A DNA stretch of 64,000 bases from NCBI GenBank assembly GCA_000328365.1, contig KB296524.1, positions 165,447-229,446 of the forward strand. Reading direction: 5' to 3'. Source of the stretch: Capitella teleta (lineage: Eukaryota > Annelida > Polychaeta > Capitellidae). Numbering within the stretch: position 1 is the stretch's first letter; each line of letters starts with the position of its first letter. The position numbers and the translations under genes are program-made. This document shows, one piece after another, positions 35,001 to 46,700 of this stretch. The notes below the pieces were generated by a model. The model was not told the origin of the DNA. It worked only from the letters and a program-made list of their open reading frames with translations, and did no database searches.

Positions 35001-37250
35001 TTCCCAACACGTAACCCACGTGATTCTGTTTCTATGGCGACAGTGTGTGTGTCCAATCGGTCGTCTAATGCTGAGATGCTAATAGCCGCAGCAGGCCTGC
35101 CTGATTCAATTTCCGCGGCTCTTCCAAAAAGCTACAGCATCTAGACATTCTTCCATTACGTCGACGAAGGGCGTTCCTCTCGCAATACGCCATTCGCTCA
35201 TTTTACGAAAAGAAAAAAAGAATGTCGACGAAAAACGCGGTAAGTTTATGCCTTTTTTATGGTGATTTTAGTTTTGGGGTTATGCAGAGTGGGTCAAGGT
35301 ATTAGTCTAAAGTATCTACTCCCGGTTAAAAACAAAACACCAGAAAAAGTTTTGAATGAGGAAGGAGCATTTAAATGCGAGTGATGTGTGATCGCGAAGA
35401 GAGCAAAATCAGATGAGCCCCTGAACGAGCATTAAGAAATGTCACCTCTTGAATGGCGTATTGCTTTTGTTGGTCTGAAAAATTAATGGAATCCTGTTAA
35501 TTTTCCGGCAAATAGTTAAGCTATACGCATGTAACACAGAGGTTGCCTAACAATTGCAAACCGAGACATAAAAAAAACGGGAATTTTTCATTCAAGATCC
35601 TGATGCAACAACTCATTTGGTTCGCCATCCTCTTTCTTTTTCCAACCTGTTTCTCTATTTGCTTCCTCTTCCCGCTGCATATATTATTTGGTTGTTTGGT
35701 TGCAATAAAAAAAAGTTAATTTGAACCTTATTAAATTTGCGTCGGCAGGCTCTACAAACAAAGTGATGATGGTCATTATGATGTTCATAGTTAAAAATAA
35801 TGTTTTTGAAGTTTATGAAACGCCCTAAACCTCTAGACCTTGGGTAAAGCGAGAGTGTAATTGAGTGAGAGATCATATAGGATTTGGAAATCGTCCAATC
35901 TCATATTACCATACTAGTACCACGTGTAGAGAGTAGTGCATGTTTGCCTTAACTAACGACATCATAATAAGTATAGGATGATGTAGCAACCATTGTCGAG
36001 CCACTTCAAGTCGCTGCTAGCAGCCGATCACAATGCTGATTGGTGGAGCGGCTAAAGCAGCTAGCCGGTAATTTTTACTGCAACCAGCCGATTCTAGTTG
36101 ATTACAATCTGCTCCGGAGTCTAGTTCCGGGTACTGAAATATTTGCTTCAAATGCTGAATAAAATGTTTACATTCCATTGCGTTGTCTTACTTTAAAAAA
36201 ATACTTAGGTTCAATTCAGTCTTCATTGTTGGGCGGTTTGCAACATTAAATGCACTGGTTTCTGGGGTCTCAGCCATGATTGACAGTCAGGTACGTCCAA
36301 TTCTGTTCGGCCTCCGTGTTTTATGTTTTGTGTACATGGGATGCATTTTACATAAAAATCGATTGTATTGGTATGCAATCCGCTTTGAAATAAGAAAACG
36401 AGCACATCTAAAATGGGGAAACTGTGCGATTTTCCTCACAGCCGACGATATGAAAAAATAGAAGTATGTCTTGGCGTCTTACTTGTGGGAACTGACGGGA
36501 ACGCCTTAAAAAGAAACCGTATTGAAATCATCCATTATGAATGAGCCACAATAGCCAAAACGAGATTCCTTCCTGTATTTCTTAGTAAACTCAGCAAATT
36601 TACGTCGACTTTCCAAGATATTTGTAAGTGCGACTGCATCCACTTACCCATTGTTAAATGCATTGCACGGCGTCGGCATATGAGACAATTCAAACGGTAT
36701 TCTGTTCAGAAAAAAACTTGTCTCTATATCACAATCTAGAGAGTTACCAAATCGATTGAAATCACTATGCATTACAATGTATTCTGTTCCAAATACCTTG
36801 AAATAATGCATCCAAGTAATGTAATACATTAATTACTCATAATTCTGCAATATGTTAATATAATTTAGGTATTGAGAAGGGGGTCAATCCACGTTGGACC
36901 CTCGTTCTTTTTTACAATGATGAGTAGTCCTCTTGATGTTCACACAATGTGTATCATATTTGGCCTCAATGAGTGACTTGCGGATCAACTTCACGCACCA
37001 GAAATGTTCTGCATAATTCTCTTCGGAAATGAACCAGCGCGCCAAAGTGAATATCTTCCAGAAGTATGAACGCTTTCAAGTAAAACATTTACTCAAACAT
37101 CCCCGTCATTTTCATATTCTCTAAACGCCATCTTGCCATGAGAGTACTTTAATGGCAAATACATGTGCGTCGGCTGCCTATTGTTCCACAAATGGCGATT
37201 AACCTAAGTATTCAAACATTTAGACATTAGCACGTTCCATTAGCACTAGA
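32090..37250. other. Long gene-poor spacer
   Basis: No exon with convincing conservation or domain. Notable points: acttccgg-type ETS words at 33006, 33483 (inexact context) and 33812, cacgtgac at 33509, and an octamer-like atttgcat near 34607. These could mark distal regulatory DNA but nothing ties them to a gene. Confidence 0.45.
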
Positions 37251-37253
37251 GTG

Positions 37254-37291
37254 AGTGAGTGAGTGAGTGAGTGAGTGAGTGATGGGGTTTT
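37254..37291 (-). mobile_element. SINE tail fragment with (GAGT)n
   Basis: gtgagtgagtgatgggg followed by ttttacggctcca is the 3' end of the 6.5-7.3 kb SINE family in minus orientation, with the tetranucleotide expanded to about seven units; the body and head are missing. Confidence 0.8.
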
Positions 37292-37528
37292 ACGGCTCCA
37301 GAGCATCTGAGAGTAAATTATGAATGACGTTTGATTAAGTTCAATGAAAAACCGCTCAAACACATTCCCCAGCGCAAACTCACAATAACAATTACATGTA
37401 TTCAGTAAAGCTTATAAATATTACACTAAAGCTGACGGGTATTAACAGTATGATCAAAGACCTTATATACAAGGTCAATGGTATAAAGGTGAAAAATAAG
37501 AACCAGAGTCGAAATCAGCATCACTTAC

Positions 37529-37583
37529 CGATGATAAATAAGCTGATGAAGAGCAGTGCAAGCACACAGTAGTCGGGCAGCAT
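37529..37583 (-). CDS. Candidate signal-peptide exon
   Basis: ATG at 37583 reads MLPDYCVLALLFISLFII and then meets a perfect donor G|gtaagt at 37528. This is a typical short first coding exon of a secreted or membrane protein on the minus strand. No downstream exon could be linked. A (CCT)n tract lies just upstream (37608-37633 on the plus strand as GGA repeats). Confidence 0.4.
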
Positions 37584-37639
37584 GATAGCTGAACTAGTAT
37601 CCCGCGTCGAGGAGGAGGAGGAGGAGGAGGAGGAAGGTC

Positions 37640-40600
37640 GACATCCGAGAAGCAGGCAACCTCTGCCTTCACTGCCCCTCGCGAGCCTCCCTCATCGACC
37701 TAAGAGGGACAAGCTGTCAGCGTCGAAGGGACTTGGCTAAAAAGCGTCACTTGACGAGCGACCAATTGGCTCAGTGCTGATCAACGACGTGCTGGCACTT
37801 GGCATTGTGTTGCTCTGCTTAAGAGCTATGGCCACTCAGCACAGCATCAACACAAGGTGCCCACTGCTAATTAAGTGACGTCACCACAGCACAGTGCTAC
37901 TGCTTACATACTTTTTACGCTGCGGGGGTCCTAGAGCGCCCACGTGTTGCAACGGTCTTTGATCAAATGTGATTTGGAATTCAATACGTAAGGGGAGAGA
38001 GTATGAAACATGGCCTCGCTTGCAATAAAAGGTGTTAGTAGTGGCGTCTGCATAAAGATTGTATCATAGCGTGTTACTGAGTTATATGTTCATGTCCTAT
38101 ATCGAAGATTTCTTGGAAGCAAGCGACGCCTTGTGTTCTTCTGCGTGATAATTATTCTCAGCATTGCAATCGCAGATATGCCAGTAATTATGTCTTTTAA
38201 GACATTATCTACACATGCCAGATAATTGCTGTGGTAGGTTTTACATGCGGTTGTAATGACACGATTCAGTCCAAGAAATAAAACCATCGAAACAGCATTA
38301 ATGGATGAGGAGACGGAGGAGCTGGACTTGAATGAAATGCACCCACACAATGTTACAACGCGGCGACAAGAGACTCAAGGGAAGATGTTTTATTTGCCAA
38401 GATAACGCCGTGTGTAAAACATTCGTTGGTTTGCATTCGGTGTGATCAAGGCACTCGTGTATTCTTAGAAGATTGCATAAAAATCCCCATGCAGCAGGTT
38501 GAGGCTGAGTCGCTATTTCATGAAGATGCATCTGGGGGAATGTGCGCGAACTCAGAATCTGAGAACATATTGCTCATTGCTTTCACAGCTGAACGAAACA
38601 CGTGCTCTGATTGGAGATTTAAGGATATTGATCCTTGTGGATTTACACGTTTTGATGAATTCTATGTGCGCCGAATATACTATTTTTTCGGGGCCACCAA
38701 AATGTCCATGATACAATCAGCAATATTGCCAATCGTTATGCACATATATCGAATGTGCTTTCATTTAGGTTTCTGTGGGGGCAGTTACTCGCTAAATGTT
38801 TTCAACCATGCACTTGATCCTGGCTGCTCTGTTTAATTCACAATAAAGAAATTCCGATTACGCAGCATTTGGATAGCCATCATCATGCAACGAGCATCTA
38901 CATCTCTTATGAATGTCAAAATATACTCATAATAGCATCTCCAATGCATCAAACCAAAGAGAGCCCTCTGCATAGGGCAAAGAGGACACACGAGACTCGT
39001 TGCCTTCTATACTAGTGTCCCTTATTATTACGAGTGGCGTTATAATCACCAAAGGCCCCTTCAGTGGACAAGATTCTAAACTTTTAATTACTTCTAACTT
39101 GTTAATTACTTTCACTTTATGTGCTTGTTGTAGGTATGATTATGGCTTTACTTAGCTGACATGGGTGAATGCGACAGGAAGAATCAAGAACAGCAGAGAA
39201 AGAAAGCGCTGAGTTACCGCAATTTCTATTTCCGCTTCCTTTGATCAGTGCCGCGCAGGTGTTGTATCATTCGTTCACTTATAATTCCACACAAATCATG
39301 TTGATGAATTTAGAACTTTCCATCCAGCGAAATTGCTTCAGCGAAATTGCTTTACAGTGTGAAGAAAGGTGTCTTCTTTTGGGTCATAAATTTATTACTC
39401 ACGCCTCTCTGTTGTCAGTTTCCTCAACTGGAAATTCTGAATGTCAAAATGCAGCCACCAACCTGCAATACATGTACCATAATACCGTGTGTTGTTATCG
39501 CCCTCGTTAAAGATCAACACAAGTGAAAACTATAATATTAGGCTCCTTTTTTTTTCTTTTTCTTTTTTTCTTTTTCTTGTGAAAGTACACAGATGGATTA
39601 TTTTTTAAATAATAATGGAGAATGCCGTAGAAAATGAGTGTGGCATACGTTGCCATTAGCAACAGATAACTCACATAGATGCCTAGCATTGCCTTTTAAG
39701 TCGATGACCATCGTTGAGTTGCAATCTATCAGAATTCCCGACCGAATGAGGAGCATATTGGGATTTCGTTTTATGGCCATTGTTTGTGTAAAGAGGAAGG
39801 AGTTGTGGTCTTATGACATCCATCCAGGCCTTGTAAGGAGCCTACAGAGGCCAAGAGGGCTTTACCCCACGTGTATGTATCTTGCGCTGTTTTACCTTTT
39901 ATGCGTCTCCGCTATCTCCTTCATCGCAGAAATTACAATGTCCGGGGGAAAAAAAAAGAGACTTATGTACACAATTTTTGAACTTTTATCAGGAATGCAT
40001 GAACAAATGGGAAACCGTTCATTATTCTTTTTGTGAGGCAAGGTATGCTTCTTGATTATGCAAATGAGGCAAATGGCTGCAGTGCACTTCCACTTAGAAA
40101 CATCTTAGAATATCGGCATTGTCTAACAAGCAGACGACGCCACACCACCAGTCGGAGTGGCCAAATGGATATTACACAATGAGAATATCGGGGTAAATTT
40201 GCTGAGTTTACTAGGAAATACTGGACAGAATCTCTTTCTGAATAGCGTGGCGCATTCATAATAGATGATTTCAATACAGGATTTTTAGCGTATCCACAAA
40301 TTCCATTGGCTTAGACACCAAGGGTCCCTTCCAGTGTTCTTCATATCCCGAGTGTGTTTGCAATGATTGAGTCTCATTGTTAACGAGTAGGTTACACACG
40401 GCCTGTAATCTGCAAGACCATCAATCTACAATATGCAAAATATAGCAATGTAGTGAAATATGCGCGTCGTATTTCTGGCCATTGCAAGACAGCAATGTCG
40501 GTTGGTTGCTCGTCGCATTTGGATCCGCATGAGTTTCCTCATCTGGTTTGCAACATATCAGATCTGTCACCCAAGCAGCAGAAGCAGGATGTGGTGCAGA

Positions 40601-42230
40601 GGAGTAGGAGATAGGGGCTCGATCCAACAGCTGGGAAATGAGGAATTGGTCCCACTGACCTCCCTGCCTGTGTTGCGCTCTACGATATGCGCATATGCAA
40701 CACAGTAATCGGTCCTCAAGGATGACAAAACAACAGCATATTGACGTGGATATTGTGATATGCATTTTTTATACAACTTTTTGATGAAAGGAAATATTGT
40801 CTCAAAATTCATTGCAGTCTCATGAAATATTTCAACACAGAATTTGGTTGTGCGGTTCCAATGGAAAACATACGTATTTATGAGCGAAAGTATGAGAGTA
40901 ATACCGCTCTTAGAGAATAATTACTCTTTCGCTAATTCTATTTTGCCTGGAACACCCAGCATACATTGTAAGCATATTACCCCATATATTCAGTGCTTAA
41001 CTGTTAGCTTTGCCATAGATACCTTGAATAGCACACAAACCCTAGCACCACCATTGCCGAGTCAGCATTGAGCCAAAATTGCACATTCTGCCACGGTAAC
41101 TGATGAAATATATTGCATTAAGATGTTGCTGCTATCCATGGCTACATTAGATTATCGCTATTCAGGTTGGAACCAGACGGATTGGAAGATTATGTAATTA
41201 TCTCAACAGACTATGGGATCCAGGAAGTGAAGCATACAGACACAGATACATAAAGTATTTCCTCAACTGAGATCCCGCGAGATTCCTTACGAACCACGTG
41301 ATGAATGACGTGCAACGAGAGTTGGTCAAGGTCTCGTGTGTTTTGGTGAGAATCTACGAGAAGTGATAAGAATAATGAAACCTTGCGATGTGTCGACGGG
41401 TCTTGGGGGACGACGCAACTCATCGATCTCACTTCGTCTTCAGCCGCAAATTAGAAACCTTTTATGAGGTTCGGCAAAAGTGAGAAATCGGCCAGACCAT
41501 AAAGAGCGGTCTGACGCTAGTCTATCCTTGAATTCTGGTGCTTCGCGCGTGCGCTGTGATCTGAAAAATGACCAAAGCTTTCCAAGCTATGATGTCTAGC
41601 TTTCTCGCTGGGTGAAGTGTCCATGGAACATCTTTTGTCCTATTGCAATTTGGTACAGAATGAATCCTGTTTGTTCTTCTTGTTAGCTGGCTTAGCATCA
41701 ACGCAGCAGTTCTATCGCTATGTGTTCGTGCAGTATTGTTCGAGTGCAGATTGAATTAAGGTGACCACAGCATTGTCTATCTCGGATGTCCATAAGAACG
41801 CACAGCTGTGTCGGAAGCAACGACCCCTCGAAGCCACTTTGCATGCGCGCCGTGCTGACCCATTCGGCGTTATGATCCGAATTCCCTGACTACCTATTTT
41901 ACGACTAGACATTCAACCTATGGTGGGTCGGAGATCGTAAAAGCTGCGGACGAAATTGAATTGGGAATGTCTAGCCATTAATGGGAAGCACGAGAAGCAT
42001 CCAGATTGATTCATTCATTGATTTATTAGTAATGGGGAATAGAGGGGTAAATATTATAGTAGCTAATAAGTGGGAGAATATATTCAATCATATTACAATG
42101 TAATGACTCGAAGGAAAGATATGCGAGGAGATCACCAGAGACTTACTTTTTATGTGCTGCCACCGATAAAAAAAGTTAAACCCTGACCACAAAACGGGTA
42201 ATTGAAGGTGTTACAAGGAGATAAAGATGA
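37640..42230. other. Long gene-poor spacer
   Basis: No supported gene. A 113-codon plus frame at 39169-39510 has a Cys-containing second half (CFSEIALQCEERCLLLGH) and might be an exon of a secreted protein, but splice sites and a family match are lacking. A pyrimidine (TTTTTC)n tract lies at 39546-39580. Confidence 0.45.
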
Positions 42231-42233
42231 GTC

Positions 42234-42416
42234 TTTATTTGTCAATTAGGAATGAATTAACAGTAAATTCACATTGGATTTTCCAAACAAGCTAGCACTG
42301 ATTTTCTGTAGGAGTAGTAATTTTAGGCTGCTGACTTGATTGATTCTTCGGTTTCGCCTTCCTTCGCATTCGGCGGTCTCTTCAATTCGGTCATGAATTT
42401 GCTCGTCGAAGTCCCC
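42234..42416 (-). CDS. Candidate terminal exon with poly(A) signal
   Basis: After a gatccag acceptor, exon 42416-42323 reads ...KFMTELKRPPNAKEGETEE and stops at TAA (42325-42323); AATAAA follows on the minus strand at 42239-42234. A possible upstream exon (about 42660-42594) reads ENWENLTAVPKEAIASTNAQ and ends CAG|gttaac, but its phase does not match this frame. Product unknown. Could be chance. Confidence 0.3.
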
Positions 42417-42419
42417 CTG

Positions 42420-43243
42420 GATCACGATATGTTTCGAAAGCGATCGTTTGGAATTGATAGGATTTAAAAGACAACGGAATCATAGCAATTAAACGTTTAG
42501 TATTAACACGTGGCCAAGTGCTCGATAGTAGAGTTCAATTTAAAATCCTCAGTCTCTTCTCTGAGTAGCATAAAATCATGTTAACCTGTAACTGTGCATT
42601 TGTGCTTGCAATCGCTTCCTTGGGAACGGCGGTCAGATTCTCCCAATTTTCAGAGTGCAATTGAAAGTTTACAACACATAATAGTTATTGATAAACAGAG
42701 TCGCTCACTGCAGACCTGCTACCAATAATGTATCCCTTCAAACACCGCTGGACAATATAGCGTTCTCCAATGCGAAGCATTCAGAAATAAAGTGTCTCCT
42801 GGCGTGCCTCATACTAGTAGTTAAAAGGCAAGCCGTACGTGTCAACCAGTGCTGCTTTGAATGTGGATTAGTCTTTCTGAGCATTTTCTCCATGCATGCA
42901 GAGTGTAAGGCGCTGCCTCCTGCAGGTTCCAGAGGCTTGACCCGTATACCGATCTGGGTGAACTGGCTGAACTCGCTTGAAGAGGCGACATATAACCTCG
43001 AAACCGCAGTATCATATGCCAAGATGTTGGTGCGTCTCGTGCGATTGTCGGCGCAGCGAATTGGTGGTTATCAGGCAATCAACCGTCGAAGGTGATCAGA
43101 TGACCCAGGTGGATTGCCTCTACGTGACACGGGGGCGTCGCTCACGGAGGACACGGGAGAGACCTGTCTGTGCTCAGCGTGCGGTGGTTGAACAGAAACA
43201 GCTGAGATTTAGAGGCAGAAAGCAAAGAGAGATTGCGTCATGT

Positions 43244-43280
<37 letters not shown>

Positions 43281-43740
43281 GTGGTTTTGAAAGACAAGTG
43301 CTCATTACGGTGGCAGCATATTCTAGATGGTGCCGTGTACCTGCCAGCTAGCATCCTATATGGTAAACATGTATGTAGTTTACTTGTTTACTACGTATAT
43401 GTATGTTTAGGAATTAGGATGCTACGTAAGTGCTTTTGAAAATTAAAAAAATAAATAAAACGCGGTGCGTGAAAGTTCGCTTATTATGGACTATTCCTCC
43501 TCGATTATTGACTATACGTGCAAGTACATGTACTTTCTTCTGTATTTTGATGAAGCGTGTCGCTTTTGGGGGCATCTGTTGGCTTCTTAGTCGACGAACG
43601 TGTATAATTTTATATGTTTTAACAGCGTTATGAATCTTCTCCCTTCTTGGAATCCTGAGATCATAACGTTCGTTTTCATCCGTTATGATTTTGTTTCAAC
43701 CTCAATTTAAATTGTGTTTCGCCATTTCCCATCGTGATCA
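42420..43740. other. Spacer upstream of SEM1
   Basis: Opposing open frames at 42688-43095 (plus) and 43022-42738 (minus) have no recognisable domains. A 33-bp A tract lies at 43245-43277. The SEM1 promoter should lie in the last few hundred bases. Confidence 0.5.
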
Positions 43741-43747
43741 AGCAAAC

Positions 43748-46700
43748 ATGTCGGACGCAAAGAAAGAGCAAAGCAAAGAAAAGACCGAAAAACCAGAAAA
43801 GAAGGTCGATTTGGGCCTATTAGAAGAGGACGATGAATTCGAGGAATTTCCTGCTGATGGTGAGGCCGCTATTTCAACAGCTAACCACTCCTGACCCTTT
43901 GAATCAGTCTGCGAATTAATGTCATTGCATAGCAGATAGCTGACATACTTAACTTAAGTATCATACTATGTAGCTGACATACTACAGCGAGCCCAATGGG
44001 TCTCGCTGTACGGTAAACGCATTAAACTCCAGTTCGCGAACCACGATTTCTAGAATTCCACGCTTGTAATTATATTTATGAAGGCACCAGCGTCTGCAGA
44101 GCCATACCAGGTAGACGCTGGTACTAAATTTTGTTCGAAACCAGTACCATAAACCTACTTAAACTGGATCCGCAACGAAAAAAAGTTACATTACAGGTTT
44201 CTCTCCGCTTTCCGATTGTTGTGTCACATGACCTGCTCTCCACGTGTTATAAATAAACCAGAGCACTGCGCCTGCGTAGTGCGAAGTAAACATACACGCA
44301 TGCGCATACAATTTTCCCGCGCTAAGCAGTTCAACATGCGGCCTATATTCCCTTGCGGTTGCGCACGTAATTTTTACCAAGTCTTCACAAAGGAATACGT
44401 ATTAATTATTAAAACGCAATATTTTGTGCATCACCAATCAGTATATGAACAATTTTATTCATTTTCATTCGAAAGTCGTGAGAGAAGTTTGAGCGGGAAA
44501 GTGAAGCATGTGCGCTTGTTTACAATGCAGTGCGCATGCGCTGAGTGACGTCACTCGCAAAATGGCGTTTGTTTACTTCTTCACGAAGTGATATTTTGTT
44601 GCGGGTTTTAATTAATGTAAGTTCGACATGATGGTACTGGCTCATATTGTTTTTTCTCGGAGCATAAATATACCATCTAACGTCTGGAGGGCTTAAAAAC
44701 AAGGATTTGTCGGATAATATGTCTATATTTATCATACAATCGGCTGAGTGTGGAGCCTCGCTGCCAGTAGACGCAAAAAGAAGCGGTTTACCGTCGGGCG
44801 AGGTATACAGACCTCGCCCGAGAATCTGTGCTACATACTATGATACTACACTACAGACTACAGAGCCCTATGGGTCTCGCTGTACGGTAAACGCATTAAA
44901 CTCCAGTTCGCGAACCACGATTTCTAGAATTCCACGCTTGTAATTTTATTTATGAAGGCACCAGGGTCTGCAGAGCCATACCAGGTAGACGCTGGTACTA
45001 AATTTTGTTTGAAACCAGTACCATAAACCTACTTAAACTGGATCCGCAACAAAAAAAAGTGACATTACAGGTTTCTTTCCGCTTTCTTTCGCTTTCCGTA
45101 AGCGATCACCCTGTCGCTGAGCCTTGGACCCGGCTTTTCGCGTTTTGCAGCGCTGCGCCGTCGAGAGCTGTAATCAATTAAAGTTTTCAGGCATTTATAA
45201 TCGGATTTAAGCAAAAGTAAAGTGAGGTTTTTAAAGTAAATTAGACGCCCTTTCAAATGAGCATAATATTTTTAAGATCACACGACGTCTTCTATGGTTT
45301 TTCGTCAATTGAAAACCGCTAAAATTTTACTTGCCGAAACATGGAGAATACTTTTTTTTGTTAAACCGGACAAGTGCGGACATACTACCAGTGATAGGTC
45401 ATCCTATTAACTATCTTTGTGTGAAATTTCAAGCCTGTAATCCCACAGGGAGTCTCACCAGTGGGCTCTGGAATCTGGATACATGGAATGCCTATGCAGC
45501 CTTCTAGACAGTATATGATAATATCAAGGGAAGTCACTGATTTCTCAGAATAACAATAACAAAGCCTCGGAACCTACATTCCCCTCACGGGAGAGAGCTG
45601 AGGCTTCGGATCTGGCAAGATTATGAATAAATGAACCTATACACACCAAAAACTCCACCCGGCAGTGACTAATTAGTCATTAATTGCACAAAAATGCCTT
45701 CATTCCCAAAACGACTAGCAACGGGTACGATCGCTGCAGCATTCGACCTTCACCTTAACAAGCCGCTCAGTGATTGATCAATAATAGTCCAGCTGAGAAA
45801 TGCAATTGAAATTAATCAAAGCATTCACTCGATAGAGATCAGTCCAGCAGTATGATTCTATAAATTATTAGATGCATATAACAGTATTCAGATAATTTTA
45901 TAGTTCGTAATACTTGTTATAAATTCTAAAGTTATTAGATAGATAACACAACATGTTGTGAGGTATATAAAACGATTCTAAACATATGCACCAGAGGGCG
46001 CTGTATGTGTCGTCTGCTAATTCCCGTCAAGTCAACTAACTTAAATGCAATGTGTCTTTCAACTCTAACTCCTTTTTCTAGCCTATTTCATGCTCAATTT
46101 GACTCTCAGAATAGCTTTTATTGTTCGAGAGACAATTACAGACAGGATGTTTCACTCTAAAGCCAATCTGTTAAATTAAGAATGTATCCTGAGCTCTACA
46201 CTTTTGCAGCTCCATTCCGGTTTTAAGGATTTTATTTCGACATTTAGCGATCGTGAGTTCGCTGCGCGCTGAAAATTTGCTGCGGTCCGACAAAATGGAT
46301 GCATCGTACCCGTTGCTAGTCGTTTTGCAACTGATTGGATTTTTGGCCAATTAATTAGTAATTAGGCGTTGCCGTACGAGATTATTGGTGTCAATCGTTT
46401 CATTTATTGGTGATCTTGCCAGATCCGAAGTTTCGGCTCCCTCTTTTGAAGAGAAGATTGCTTTCGAGGCAAGCGTCCTAAGATTGACAGGAATCAGTGA
46501 CTTCCCTTGATATTATGTATAGAGACAGAAAGCATTCACTGCATTGAGTTTTGTCCACATCTGCTCGCTCACTGGTAAGACCCCCTGTGTGTAATCCCAT
46601 TTATTAATTAGCTCAATGTTACATTGCGGAGTCTATTTTGTCTCTCTGCAAACTTCCTCTGTTGACTCTTGCAGTTTTACTATTAGTGTTACATAAGACA

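Noticed and set aside
42688-43095. 135-codon plus-strand gene
   Set aside because: A similar-sized frame overlaps on the other strand, no domain, no splice support.
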